Source of the DNA: Thiobacillus sp. 65-1059
GTDB taxonomy: Bacteria; Pseudomonadota; Gammaproteobacteria; Burkholderiales; Thiobacillaceae
Assembly (NCBI GenBank): GCA_001897675.1
Contig: MKUE01000094.1
Location: 1 to 63,799 of the forward strand
Length of the DNA: 63,799 nt
Reading direction: 5' to 3'
Position numbers and translations under genes: made by a program
Notes under the pieces: model-generated
What the model saw: the letters and a program-made list of their open reading frames with translations, nothing else
Told to the model about the DNA's origin: nothing
Database searches by the model: none
In this document: piece after piece, positions 1-8,552 of the stretch
Layout of the letters: every line of letters begins with the position of its first letter
Position numbering within the stretch: the stretch's first letter is position 1

Positions 1-183
1 CGAGGTGGTGATCTCGCCGGCGATGACGCACAGACCGGTGGTCAGCAGGGTCTCGCACGCCACGCGCGCATGTTTGTCCTGGGTTAGAATCGCGTCGAGC
101 ACCGCATCCGACACTTGATCCGCCATCTTGTCGGGGTGCCCTTCGGACACCGACTCAGACGTGAAAATGAAATCCTTTTGCAT
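1..183 (-). CDS. metK: S-adenosylmethionine synthetase, N-terminal 61 residues
   Basis: Makes S-adenosylmethionine from methionine and ATP in the cytoplasm. The window holds only the start of the gene; the rest lies beyond the left edge. The first residues read [20 protein letters not shown], the N-terminal signature of MetK including the GHPDK ATP-binding motif, followed by [13 protein letters not shown]. The ATG at 183 has an AGGAG ribosome site six bases upstream, which fixes the start. It is divergent from the acyltransferase operon at 505. I looked for a SAM riboswitch in the upstream gap and saw none. Confidence 0.97.
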   Translation of the reverse strand, partial: MQKDFIFTSESVSEGHPDKMADQVSDAVLDAILTQDKHARVACETLLTTGLCVIAGEITTS

Positions 184-346
184 GACAGCTCCTGTAGTCC
201 CGATTACCGACTGCGTAACCGGCTCGGGGGACCAACGGAGCGGCGACGCTTTAGCTGTATTTGTATCCCGCCCGCAAGTTGTCAAGATTAACGCGGCGGC
301 TGCCGCATTGTGCCCCGCCGCTTCCCCCGGCGTCAATTCCCGCAGG

Positions 347-508
347 GGGACGCCGATCCACCATGCGCTGAAGCCCATGTGGGGCCGCATGTCCCATGAA
401 GGGACTCCGACTTTCTACGCGCTGAAGCGCGTGACAGATCGTATGCCCCACAAGGGGACTCCGACTTTCTATGGGCTGAAGCCCATGAAAGATCGTATGC
501 CCGCATGA
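347..508 (+). repeat. Three 54-nt tandem repeats with covarying hairpins between metK and the acyltransferase operon
   Basis: Units at 347-400, 401-454 and 455-508 have a period of exactly 54. Each carries a small hairpin at the same offset: ATGCGC-TGAA-GCCCAT (363-378, one mismatch), ACGCGC-TGAA-GCGCGT (417-432) and ATGGGC-TGAA-GCCCAT (471-486). Stem bases change in matched pairs while the TGAA loop stays fixed. A second small hairpin spans each junction (GTCCC/GGGAC near 391-405; CCCC/GGGG near 447-457). Because 54 is a multiple of three the array stays open in several frames, so an open frame is not proof of coding. The last unit ends in a TGA (506-508) overlapping the ATG at 505. The rest of the 184-504 gap shows no gene. 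Function unknown. Confidence 0.8.
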
Positions 509-1377
509 TGTTCCTGCTCAAGCTGCTGGCCCGCCTGCCGCTGCCGCTGCTGCATGGCGCCGGCATCGTGCTGGGCTGGCTGCTTTACTGGTCGCCCGGG
601 CGCTATTCCGCGCGCGTGCGCAACAACCTGTTCAGCAGCGGGATCTGCACTCCCGGGCGCGGCTGCCGGAGGTTGCTGCGCAAGAGCATCGGCGAGGCCG
701 GCAAGGCCATGATCGAACTGCTGCCGGTGTGGCTGCGCCCGTACCAGAAGGTGCTGAAGCTGATCAAGCGCACCAGCGGCTGGGAGCACATCGATGCCGC
801 GCGCGCGGACGGCAAGGGCATCATCCTGCTGTCGCCGCACATCGGCTGCTTCGAGATCATCAGCCTCTATTGCGCCGCGCGGCATCCCTTCACCGCCATG
901 TACAAACCGCCTCGTCAGCCGGTGCTCGACGCGCTGATGCTGGCCGGCCGTCAGCGCGGCCAGGCGACGCTGGTGCCGAGCGATCTCTCCGGCGTGCGCG
1001 CGCAGCTGGCGGCCCTGAAGCGCCACGAAGCGATCGGCATTCTGCCCGACCAGGTGGCAACCGGCGGCGACGGCGTGTGGGCGCCGTTCCTTGGCCGCCC
1101 GGCCTACACGCCGACGCTGGCCGCCAGCCTGCAGCGCAAGACCGGGGCGGCGGCCTTTTTCATCGCCGCCGAGCGGCTGAGCTGGGGGCGCGGCTACCAC
1201 TTGCACGTCTTTCCGCTGGACGAGGCCCTGCCGGCCGACAAGACCGCCGCCGCCGTCCAGCTAAACCAGGCGGTGGAGGCAATCGTGCGGCGCTTCCCGA
1301 CGCAATACATGTGGAGCTACAACCGCCACAAGCGCCCGGGCGACGTCGCCCCCCCGGACGCCCAGGAACACGCATGA
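505..1377 (+). CDS. Lipid A biosynthesis acyltransferase (LpxL/HtrB family), first copy
   Basis: Member of the late lipid A acyltransferase family, which moves a fatty acyl chain from acyl-ACP to the Kdo2-lipid IVA precursor at the inner membrane. The 290-residue protein has a hydrophobic N-terminus typical of the family and the catalytic HX4(D/E) motif as H-IGCF-E (H112, E117). Length is close to the usual ~300. ATG at 505 and 508 are both possible starts; the first overlaps the end of the tandem repeat. Its stop overlaps the start of a second acyltransferase (ATGA at 1374-1377). The pair probably adds two secondary acyl chains, but which protein acts first cannot be read from sequence. Confidence 0.9.
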   Translation: MMFLLKLLARLPLPLLHGAGIVLGWLLYWSPGRYSARVRNNLFSSGICTPGRGCRRLLRKSIGEAGKAMIELLPVWLRPYQKVLKLIKRTSGWEHIDAARADGKGIILLSPHIGCFEIISLYCAARHPFTAMYKPPRQPVLDALMLAGRQRGQATLVPSDLSGVRAQLAALKRHEAIGILPDQVATGGDGVWAPFLGRPAYTPTLAASLQRKTGAAAFFIAAERLSWGRGYHLHVFPLDEALPADKTAAAVQLNQAVEAIVRRFPTQYMWSYNRHKRPGDVAPPDAQEHA

Positions 1378-2288
1378 AGCCGGCCGCCCACGCAAACCTG
1401 CTGCACCCTTCGCTGTTGCCGAACTGGCTCGGCGTGGGCGCGCTCTGGCTGCTGCACTGGCTGCCGCTGCCGGTCCAGGCGGCACTCGGCAACGCCGCAG
1501 GCTGGCTGATCGCACAGTTCCCCGGACGGCGGCGGCGCATCGTCGCGACCAATCTCGCACTGTGCTTTCCCGAGGCCGCGCCTGAAACGCGCCGCCGCTG
1601 GCTGCGGCAGACCTTTCAGAGCTCGATGCGCGCAGCGCTCGAACACGGCGTGCTGTGGTGGGGGTCGGAGGCACGCCTGCGGCGGCTGATCCGGATCGAC
1701 AATCCCGAAGCGGTGCTGGGCGACGGCAAGCGCCCGGTGATCTGGCTGGCGCCGCACTTTGTCGGGCTCGACATGGGCGGCGTGCGGCTGGCGATGGATC
1801 GCACCGCCGCTTCGATGTACGCGCGCGCCAAGGACCCCGTCGCCGACGAAATGATGCGGCACGGGCGTTCGCGCTTTTTCTCCCCGGTGCTGATCGCCAA
1901 GAACGACGGCATCAAGCCCGTGCTCAAGGCGCTCAAGGACGGCCTGCCGTTCTATTACCTGCCGGATCAGGATCATGGCCGCCTCAATGCCGTATTCGTT
2001 CCATTCTTCGGCATTCCCGCCGCCACCGTATCGGCGCTGCCGCGCCTGGCCAAACTCACCGGCGCCCAGATCGTCCCGGCCATCACCCGCCAGTTGCCGT
2101 GGGGGCGGGGCTACGCGGTGCGCTTCTATCCGCCATGGGACAACTACCCGAGCGGCGACCTGGAGGCCGACGTCGCCCGCATGAACGGGTTCATCGAAGA
2201 CCGCATCCGCGAGATGCCACCGCAATACCTGTGGCTGCACCGCCGCTTCAAGACCCGCCCGGAAGACGAGGCCAGCCTGTATGAATGA
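1374..2288 (+). CDS. Lipid A biosynthesis acyltransferase (LpxL/LpxM family), second copy
   Basis: A 304-residue paralogue of the preceding gene. The HX4D catalytic motif is H-FVGL-D (H128, D133), followed by a YARAKDP region and a DQDHG stretch like those of the family. The ATG at 1374 overlaps the upstream stop by four bases, and the stop overlaps the next gene by eight, so it is almost certainly translated from the same mRNA. An in-frame extension to 729 exists but lies inside the first acyltransferase, so I rejected it. Expected to finish lipid A acylation; acyl length and position are unknown. Confidence 0.9.
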   Translation: MKPAAHANLLHPSLLPNWLGVGALWLLHWLPLPVQAALGNAAGWLIAQFPGRRRRIVATNLALCFPEAAPETRRRWLRQTFQSSMRAALEHGVLWWGSEARLRRLIRIDNPEAVLGDGKRPVIWLAPHFVGLDMGGVRLAMDRTAASMYARAKDPVADEMMRHGRSRFFSPVLIAKNDGIKPVLKALKDGLPFYYLPDQDHGRLNAVFVPFFGIPAATVSALPRLAKLTGAQIVPAITRQLPWGRGYAVRFYPPWDNYPSGDLEADVARMNGFIEDRIREMPPQYLWLHRRFKTRPEDEASLYE

Positions 2289-2784
2289 GCCGCGGACCGA
2301 TCTGTCGCGGCTGGCGGCCGCCGACGCCGATGCCGTCGGTGCGCTGGCGCGCATGGTGTGGCAGGCCACTTATCCGGCGCTGATCCCGCAGGCGCAGATC
2401 GAGGCCATGCTGGCCGACCGTTATGCGCCCGAACGGATGCGGGAACAGCTGGACGATCCGCGCCAGGCCTGGTGGGGGATGCGCCGGGGCGACGCTCTGG
2501 TCGGCTTTGCCCATGCGGTGCTGGAGGGCACCGCCTGCAAGCTCGACAAGCTCTACGTCCATCCGGACAGCCAGCGTCAGGGCATCGGCGCCGCGCTGCT
2601 GCGCGCCGTCGCCAGTTGGGCGCGCCAGCAGCGGGCCCGCTGCCTGCGCCTGCAAGTCAATCGCGGCAACGCGCAGGCCATTGCCGCCTACCGGAAATAC
2701 GGCTTCCGCATCGCCGAGTCGCGGGTGTTCGATATCGGCGGCGGTTTTGTGATGGACGATCACGTGATGGAACTGACGCTGTGA
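2281..2784 (+). CDS. GNAT-family N-acetyltransferase
   Basis: A 167-residue acetyltransferase of the GNAT fold. The acetyl-CoA binding motif A is visible as LDKLYVHPDSQRQGIGAALL around residues 80-100, with the Q/RxxGxG/A signature (QRQGIG). The C-terminal motif B region with AIAAYRKYGF and a final beta strand follows. The start overlaps the preceding stop by eight bases and its stop overlaps the next start (GTGA). The substrate cannot be inferred; neighbours are a lipid A enzyme and a CoA-binding protein, but the grouping may reflect only co-transcription. Confidence 0.9.
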   Translation: MNEPRTDLSRLAAADADAVGALARMVWQATYPALIPQAQIEAMLADRYAPERMREQLDDPRQAWWGMRRGDALVGFAHAVLEGTACKLDKLYVHPDSQRQGIGAALLRAVASWARQQRARCLRLQVNRGNAQAIAAYRKYGFRIAESRVFDIGGGFVMDDHVMELTL

Positions 2785-3236
2785 GCTTCGCCAATCCCGA
2801 CGACGCCGGCCTGCGCGCCCTGCTCGACCGCACCCGGACGATCGCGGTGGTCGGCCTGTCGCCGCAACCCGCGCGGCCGAGCTACCGCGTGGCGCAGGCG
2901 ATGCAGCGCTACGGCTACCGCATCGTGCCGGTGCGGCCGCTGGTGGATCGGGTGCTCGGCGAACAGGCTTACGCCAGCCTCGCCGACATCCCGTTCGGGG
3001 TCGACCTGGTCAACGTGTTCCGCGCCGCCGAGCACGTGCCGGCTATCGTCGAACAATGCCTGGCGCTACACTCCCTGCAGCGGTCCGATGCGCCGGCGCA
3101 TCGGCTACCGGCAGCCATCTGGATCCAGGAAGGCATCGTGCATGAGGCCGCCGCGCAACGCGCGCAGGACGGCGGCATGGCGGTGGTGATGGACCGCTGC
3201 ATCCTCAAGGAATACGTCAGGCTCAAAACCGCATGA
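2781..3236 (+). CDS. CoA-binding domain protein (YccU-like)
   Basis: A 151-residue Rossmann-like protein of the CoA-binding family. It has [20 protein letters not shown] near residues 18-37, matching the family's opening nucleotide-binding strand and S/K-rich loop, and later [13 protein letters not shown], the usual WxQxG segment. The GTG at 2781 was chosen because GTGA overlaps the upstream stop and gives the family length of about 140-150. Its stop overlaps the dapF start (ATGA). Biochemical role of the family is poorly defined. The residues between the two motifs ([14 protein letters not shown]) look slightly longer than in homologues I remember. Confidence 0.85.
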   Translation: MSFANPDDAGLRALLDRTRTIAVVGLSPQPARPSYRVAQAMQRYGYRIVPVRPLVDRVLGEQAYASLADIPFGVDLVNVFRAAEHVPAIVEQCLALHSLQRSDAPAHRLPAAIWIQEGIVHEAAAQRAQDGGMAVVMDRCILKEYVRLKTA

Positions 3237-4096
3237 AAACCGCAGGCACAAGCGCCCAACCGGGCACCACACTCCGCTTCACCAAGATGCACGGCCTCGG
3301 CAACGATTTCGTCGTTTTCGACGGCGTCGGCCAGGCCGTCGCGCTCAGCCCCGAACAGTGCCGCCGCATCGCCGACCGCCACTTCGGCGTCGGCTGCGAC
3401 CAGATCCTGCTGGTCGAGAAAGCCAGCCGGCCGGATGTCGATTTCCGCTACCGCATCTTCAACGCCGATGGCGGCGAAGTCGGGCAATGCGGCAACGGCG
3501 CACGCTGCTTCGTGCGCTTCGTGCACGAAAAAGGCCTCACCGCCAAGACCGCGATCCGCGTGGAAACCGCGTCCGGCGTCATCGAGCCGCGCCTGCTCGG
3601 CAATGGCCAGGTCGCGGTGGACATGGGCGCGCCGCGCTTTGCGCCGGCCGACATCCCGTTCGCGGCCGAGGCCGAAGCGCTCGCCTATCCGCTGAAAGTC
3701 GGCCAGCATGTCATCGAGATCGCCGCGCTGTCGATGGGCAACCCGCACGCGGTGCTGCGGGTGAACGACCTCGACAGCGCGCCGGTGGACATCCTCGGCG
3801 CCGCCATCGAATCGCATGCGCGCTTCCCGCAGCGCGTCAATGCCGGCTTCATGCAGGTGCTGACCCCGCACGACATCCGCCTGCGCGTGTACGAGCGCGG
3901 CGCCGGCGAAACCCTGGCCTGCGGCACCGGCGCCTGCGCCGCGGCGGTCGCCGGCATCCGCCAGGGGTGGCTGAAAAGCCCGGTCAGCGTACACATGCGC
4001 GGCGGCGACCTGGTCATCGAATGGGCAGGCAAGGACCGGCCGGTCAGCATGACCGGCCCGGCCGAAACAGTATTTGAAGGGGAGATCGAACTCTAA
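3233..4096 (+). CDS. dapF: Diaminopimelate epimerase
   Basis: Converts LL- to meso-diaminopimelate for lysine and peptidoglycan synthesis in the cytoplasm. The 287-residue protein shows the opening [16 protein letters not shown], the first catalytic cysteine in GQCGNGARC (about residue 86) and the second in [10 protein letters not shown] (about residue 229), so both members of the Cys pair are present. There are about ten extra N-terminal residues compared with the usual [10 protein letters not shown] start. The start overlaps the CoA-binding gene and the stop overlaps the next gene (TAATG). The dapF-DUF484-xerC order is widely conserved in proteobacteria. Confidence 0.97.
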   Translation: MKTAGTSAQPGTTLRFTKMHGLGNDFVVFDGVGQAVALSPEQCRRIADRHFGVGCDQILLVEKASRPDVDFRYRIFNADGGEVGQCGNGARCFVRFVHEKGLTAKTAIRVETASGVIEPRLLGNGQVAVDMGAPRFAPADIPFAAEAEALAYPLKVGQHVIEIAALSMGNPHAVLRVNDLDSAPVDILGAAIESHARFPQRVNAGFMQVLTPHDIRLRVYERGAGETLACGTGACAAAVAGIRQGWLKSPVSVHMRGGDLVIEWAGKDRPVSMTGPAETVFEGEIEL

Positions 4097-4773
4097 TGGA
4101 CACGCAACCCACCACGCTGGACGCACCGGCGATTGCCGAGTTTCTGACCCGGCACCCGAATTTCTTCAACGACTTCCCCACCCTGCTGGCGGATCTGCAC
4201 ATCCCGCACCCGCACGGCACCCACGCGGTGTCGATGAGCGAACGCCAGCTGATCGCGATGCGCGACAAGGTGCGGATGCTGGAGAACAAGCTCGCCGAAC
4301 TGATCCAGTTCGGCGAGGAGAACGACGGCATCTCCGAAAAGCTGCACGCGCTGACGCTCGCACTAGTGACCGCCAGCCAGCCGCAGGACATCGCCGCCGC
4401 GCTGGCGATCCACCTGCGCGACGGCTTCGCCGTGCCGCATCACGCGCTGCGCGCCTGGATGCTGACCGGCGAGCCGATGCCTGGACTCGATCAGCCGGTG
4501 TCGCAGGCAGCGCGCGATGCCGTGGCGGCGATGCCATATCCGGTATGCGGCCCGCTTGCCGTGCCCGACGCCAGCGACTGGTTCGGCGAAGTGTCGCCGC
4601 ACCTGCGCGCATTCGCCTGCATCCCGCTGCGGCCCGCCGCCGCGGCCGCCCCCATCGGCCTGCTGGTGCTGGCATCCGAGGAGGCCAAGCGCTTCTACCC
4701 CGGCATGGGCACGCTCTACCTCGAACGGCTGGGCCAGCTGGTCGGCGCCGCGCTGGTGCGGATGCAGGGTTGA
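4096..4773 (+). CDS. DUF484 family protein (GAF-like), partner of xerC
   Basis: A 225-residue protein of the DUF484 family, which regularly sits between dapF and xerC. The N-terminus has the typical IAEFLTRHPNFFNDFPTLL segment, then a helical coiled-coil stretch (SERQLIAMRDKVRMLENKL) and a C-terminal GAF-like domain ending IGLLVLASEEAKRFYPGMGT. The function of the family is unknown; the coiled coil plus GAF layout suggests a dimeric small-ligand sensor, which is inference. The ATG overlaps the dapF stop by one base and the stop overlaps the xerC start by three. Confidence 0.93.
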   Translation: MDTQPTTLDAPAIAEFLTRHPNFFNDFPTLLADLHIPHPHGTHAVSMSERQLIAMRDKVRMLENKLAELIQFGEENDGISEKLHALTLALVTASQPQDIAAALAIHLRDGFAVPHHALRAWMLTGEPMPGLDQPVSQAARDAVAAMPYPVCGPLAVPDASDWFGEVSPHLRAFACIPLRPAAAAAPIGLLVLASEEAKRFYPGMGTLYLERLGQLVGAALVRMQG

Positions 4774-5657
4774 ATCCGGTCGACCGCTACCTGCAACACC
4801 TCGCCGCCGAACGGCGGCTGTCGCCGCATACGGTTGCGGCCTATCGGCGCGATCTGGCCAGCCTGGCCAGGCTAGCTGACGGCAAGCCGCTGGCCGAGCT
4901 CGGCGTCGCCGACATCCGCGGCGCCATCGTCAAGCTGCGCGGCCAGAACCTGGCGGCTACCAGCGTGGCGCGCCAGCTGTCGAGCTGGCGCGGGTTTTAC
5001 GCCTTCGCCTGCCGCCGCCTCGGCCACGCGGACAATCCCTGTCTCGGCCTGCGCCCGCCCAAGGCGGCCAAGGCCCTGCCGGACATCCTGTCGCCCGACG
5101 CTTGCGCCCAATTGCTGCAGAACGGCTCCGCTGCGGAAAGCGGCGACGCCCTGCAGGCGCGCGACCGCGCCATGTTCGAACTGTTCTATTCGTCCGGCCT
5201 GCGCCTGGCGGAACTGACCGGGCTCGACCTCGGCGACCTCGACCTGCAATCCGGCGAAGCGCAGGTCACCGGCAAGGGCCGCAAAACCCGCGTCGTGCCG
5301 GTGGGGCGGCAGGCGCTCGCCGCCCTCGCCGCCTGGCTGCCGTTGCGGCTGGCACTGGCGCGCGACACCGCCGCGCTGTTCGTCGGCCGCAACGGCAGCC
5401 GCCTCACCCCGCGCAGCGTGCAGCTGCGCCTCGTCCGCTGGGCGCGGCAGGCCGGCCTCAGCCAGCACGTTCACCCGCACATGCTGCGCCACGCGTTTGC
5501 GACCCATGTGCTGCAGTCGTCCGGCGATCTGCGCGCGGTGCAGGAAATGCTCGGCCACGCCAGCATCAGCACCACCCAGGTGTATACCCACCTCGACTGG
5601 CAGCATCTCGCCAAGGTGTACGATCAGGCGCATCCGCGCGCCCGCAAGAAACCCTGA
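4770..5657 (+). CDS. xerC: Tyrosine recombinase XerC
   Basis: Site-specific recombinase that with XerD resolves chromosome dimers at dif. The 295-residue protein has an N-terminal SAM-like DNA-binding domain (VDRYLQHLAAERRLSPHT) and a C-terminal catalytic domain with all expected residues: Arg in SSGLRLAEL (~145), Lys in GKGRKTR (~171), H-x-x-R in HMLRHAFATH (~237-240), His in MLGHAS (~263) and the nucleophilic Tyr in QVYTHL (~272). The start is an unusual TTG at 4770 overlapping the DUF484 stop (TTGA); it gives the standard N-terminus NPVDRYL and no nearer ATG fits. Last gene of the overlapping chain. Confidence 0.96.
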   Translation: MNPVDRYLQHLAAERRLSPHTVAAYRRDLASLARLADGKPLAELGVADIRGAIVKLRGQNLAATSVARQLSSWRGFYAFACRRLGHADNPCLGLRPPKAAKALPDILSPDACAQLLQNGSAAESGDALQARDRAMFELFYSSGLRLAELTGLDLGDLDLQSGEAQVTGKGRKTRVVPVGRQALAALAAWLPLRLALARDTAALFVGRNGSRLTPRSVQLRLVRWARQAGLSQHVHPHMLRHAFATHVLQSSGDLRAVQEMLGHASISTTQVYTHLDWQHLAKVYDQAHPRARKKP

Positions 5658-5665
5658 GTCTGCCG

Positions 5666-5704
5666 CCGGGGCGCGTGCCCGCACAATCCGGCGCCCCCGG
5701 TTTT
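5666..5704 (+). terminator. Probable intrinsic terminator after xerC
   Basis: CCGGGGCGC (5666-5674) can pair with GCGCCCCCGG (5691-5700) with one bulged base, followed by TTTT. The loop of 16 bases is long and the T run short, so termination may be partial. Confidence 0.45.
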
Positions 5705-5719
5705 ACACTCCCTTCAGGA

Positions 5720-8548
5720 ATGGGAAATGCGGCCGATTCATTCCGTATGCGCGTCATTCCCTTCTCCCGGCTTGTTCGCCTTGTGCAGGATTTGCGCCCC
5801 GCCTACCTCAGCACGCAGGGCCGGGTCATGGGTGCGGTATTGCTCATCCTGCTCGCGGTATTTGCCCTGGCGGGGCGGCAGGCGCTGCACATCGCCCACC
5901 AGGATGCCGGCGCCGCATTGCGCGTGCAGGCGTCGGCCCAGCTGGCGGCGCTGTCCCAGGCGGTGGCCGACGCGGCCAGCCGGGGCGATTACCGCGCGGT
6001 GCAGGCGCGGCTTGGCATTCCGATTGCGCAGGGCAACCTGCAGCGGGTGGAATACACCGCGCCCGATGGCCGCCGCCTGAGCCAGCAGGCAGCGCCTTTC
6101 CCGGTAGACCGTCCCGGCTGGTTTGCCGGACTGACCGACCTGGTCGCCCCCGTCATGCAGGAGTCCCTGGTCGTCGACGGCACCTACCATGGCCGCCTGC
6201 TCATCCAGCCGTCCGCCCATGCCTACGAGGACTTTCTGTGGCATCTCGGCACCCGCCTGTTCATGCTGCTCGGCGCCGCGTTCATCCTGCTCGGCTGGCT
6301 GACTTACGGGCTGCTCAAAATCAACCTGAAGGACCTGGAGCGGCTGCGCGCGACCGCGCGCCAGATCGAAGCCGGAGATTACAGCGCACGGATTCCCATT
6401 CGGGCCTGCAGTCCGCCCGAACTGCAGGGGACCCTGTGCGCTTTCAACCACATGAGCGCAGCGCTGGAGCGCCTGCTCACCGACCTCAAGGAGCACCAGA
6501 AGGCCCTTGATAGCGCCGCCAGCGTGTCCGAAACCGATCTCGCCGGCAACATCACCTTCGCCAACGACCTGTTCTGCATCGTCAGCGGCTACACCCACGA
6601 AGAACTCCTCGGCCAGAGCCATCGCATCCTCCGTTCGGGCCGGCACGACGCCGCGTTTTTTGCCCAACTGTGGGAGACCGTCTCGCACGGGCGGACCTGG
6701 CGCGGCGAAATCTGCAACCGCGCCAAGGACGGCCGGCTGTTCTGGACGGCATCGACCATCACGCCGATCAAGGGCGACGACGGCCTGCCGCTGAAGTATC
6801 TGTCGATCCACGTCGACATCACGCAACGCAAGCTTGATGAAGCCGCGCTCAGCGAGGAAAAGGAACGCTGGCAGGTCACGCTGCAATCGATCAACGACGC
6901 CGTCATCGTCACCAATACCCATAATCACGTGGTCTATCTCAACCCGACCGCCGAGAGCCTGCTCGGCATCGCGCTGGAAGATGCCGTATCGAGCCCGCTG
7001 AAGAGCCTGATGCAATTCGATCGGCCGGGCGGCGGCGACGAAGCCCCGGTCTGTTTTCTCGCGCCCAACTCGCCGCAGCTCGGGCAGACCGGCTCGGCCC
7101 GCCTGCAAACGCGCCTGGGGCAGGACCTGGCGATCAGCTACAGCTGCGCCCCGCTGACCGGAAACGGCGGTTTCGGCGCGGTCTACGTGCTGCGCGACGA
7201 GACCGAGAAAAAGCAGCTGCTCGACAGCCTGCGCGAGATGGCCTTCCACGATACCCTGACCACGCTGCCCAACCGCCGCGCGGTGGAAGGCCGGCTGGCA
7301 CGCGCCCTGCGCACCGCGCGCGAGCAGGCACAGCAACACGCGTTCTGCTACATCGATCTCGACCAGTTCAAGCTGGTGAACGACACCTGCGGCCATTCGG
7401 TGGGGGACACCCTGCTGATGAACATTGCGCAGACCATGCAGGCAGCCTTGCCCGAGCATGCCTATCTGGGCCGTCTGGGCGGCGACGAATTCGGCCTGAT
7501 CCTGTTCGACACCCGGCCCGACGCGGCCAGCGTGGTCTGCCGGCAGCTGGTGCAGCGCATCCGCGACTTCCGTTTCGAACACAAGGGGCGGCGTTTCACG
7601 CTTGGCGCCTGCGCCGGAATCGCGCCCATCACCCAGTCCGCGACCACCGCCGGCGATCTCATGATCCAGGCCGACATGGCTTGCTACCGCGCCAAATCCG
7701 AAGGCAGCGGCCGGATCATGCTGTACGAGGCGGACGAGATCGGGTTCCGCCGCCTGGAGGCGGAAATGGGCTGGGCCGCCGATTTCGCGCAGGCACTGGA
7801 AGCCAACCAGTTCCTGCCCTACCGCCAGCTGATCCAGCCGGCCTCGCACGGCGGGCAGCCGCATTACGAAGTGCTGATCCGCTGGCAGCGCAATGGCGCG
7901 ATCGAGGGGCCGGCCAAGCTGCTGCCCGCGCTCGAACGCTACGGGCAGGCGCCGATCCTCGACCGCTGGATGCTGGAAGCCGTGGTGTCCTACCTGGCGG
8001 CGCAACCCGGCGACAATGCGGTGTATTTCATCAACCTGTCGGGCAAGACGGTGGCCGACGAATCCTTCCTCGGCACCGTCTGCCATCTGCTCGACCACTA
8101 TGGCGTGGCCGGCGAGCGCCTCGGCTTCGAGGTCACGGAAACCGCGGCGGTGGTGAATCTGGCGGATGCGCAACGCCTGATCCACGGCCTGCGTGAACGC
8201 GGCTGCCAGTTCGCGCTGGACGATTTCGGCCGCGACGCCTCCTCGTTCTTCTACCTCAAGCACCTGCCGGCCGACTTCCTCAAGATCGACGGCGCCTTCG
8301 TGCGCGGCATGCTGGACGACCGCCGCGACCAGGCCATCGTGCGTTCGATCGCGCAGCTGGCGCGCGACTTCGGCATGCATTCGGTGGCCGAGCAGGTGGA
8401 GGACGCCGCAATGGCCGCGCTGCTGAAGGACATCGGGGTGGATTATTTACAGGGCTACCACATCCATCGCCCGGAAGCCTTGCCGCACTGGCAACCGGTT
8501 TCACACGCCGGCGCTGCGCGGCCGCCGCAGTTGACGCTGGTCAGATAG
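5720..8548 (+). CDS. Membrane GGDEF-EAL cyclic-di-GMP protein with HAMP and two PAS domains
   Basis: A ~940-residue inner-membrane protein that should make and/or break c-di-GMP. Order: membrane segment ~37-57, periplasmic sensor, membrane segment ~180-199, HAMP, PAS ~265-375, PAS ~385-490, GGDEF ~505-670, EAL ~690-930. The cyclase motif GGDEF is intact, but the inhibitory RxxD site five residues before it is replaced by LPEH, so product inhibition is unlikely. The phosphodiesterase domain reads EVLIRW in place of EALxRW and keeps the metal and catalytic residues (INLSGK, EVTE, DDFGRD, LKIDG, VAEQVED, QGY). Starts at 5720 or 5747 are both possible; neither has a well-spaced ribosome site. Sensing ligand unknown. 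Confidence 0.93.
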   Translation: MGNAADSFRMRVIPFSRLVRLVQDLRPAYLSTQGRVMGAVLLILLAVFALAGRQALHIAHQDAGAALRVQASAQLAALSQAVADAASRGDYRAVQARLGIPIAQGNLQRVEYTAPDGRRLSQQAAPFPVDRPGWFAGLTDLVAPVMQESLVVDGTYHGRLLIQPSAHAYEDFLWHLGTRLFMLLGAAFILLGWLTYGLLKINLKDLERLRATARQIEAGDYSARIPIRACSPPELQGTLCAFNHMSAALERLLTDLKEHQKALDSAASVSETDLAGNITFANDLFCIVSGYTHEELLGQSHRILRSGRHDAAFFAQLWETVSHGRTWRGEICNRAKDGRLFWTASTITPIKGDDGLPLKYLSIHVDITQRKLDEAALSEEKERWQVTLQSINDAVIVTNTHNHVVYLNPTAESLLGIALEDAVSSPLKSLMQFDRPGGGDEAPVCFLAPNSPQLGQTGSARLQTRLGQDLAISYSCAPLTGNGGFGAVYVLRDETEKKQLLDSLREMAFHDTLTTLPNRRAVEGRLARALRTAREQAQQHAFCYIDLDQFKLVNDTCGHSVGDTLLMNIAQTMQAALPEHAYLGRLGGDEFGLILFDTRPDAASVVCRQLVQRIRDFRFEHKGRRFTLGACAGIAPITQSATTAGDLMIQADMACYRAKSEGSGRIMLYEADEIGFRRLEAEMGWAADFAQALEANQFLPYRQLIQPASHGGQPHYEVLIRWQRNGAIEGPAKLLPALERYGQAPILDRWMLEAVVSYLAAQPGDNAVYFINLSGKTVADESFLGTVCHLLDHYGVAGERLGFEVTETAAVVNLADAQRLIHGLRERGCQFALDDFGRDASSFFYLKHLPADFLKIDGAFVRGMLDDRRDQAIVRSIAQLARDFGMHSVAEQVEDAAMAALLKDIGVDYLQGYHIHRPEALPHWQPVSHAGAARPPQLTLVR

Positions 8549-8552
8549 CCCG

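Noticed and set aside
184-504. SAM riboswitch upstream of metK
   Set aside because: Looked for SAM-I, SAM-II and SAM/SAH cores; none recognised, and the ribosome site is plain.
128-508. 126-codon open frame through the metK upstream region and tandem repeats
   Set aside because: It begins inside metK on the other strand, and the repeat period (54) keeps several frames open on both strands. The paired stem changes fit structure better than coding.
347-508. CRISPR array
   Set aside because: Units abut directly with no spacers, and no cas gene is present.
1374-2288. Longer form of the second acyltransferase starting at 729
   Set aside because: The extension overlaps the first acyltransferase in another frame and has shadow-type composition.
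5738-8380. 880-codon open frame on the minus strand
   Set aside because: Antisense shadow of the GGDEF-EAL gene caused by high GC; low-complexity composition and no domain.
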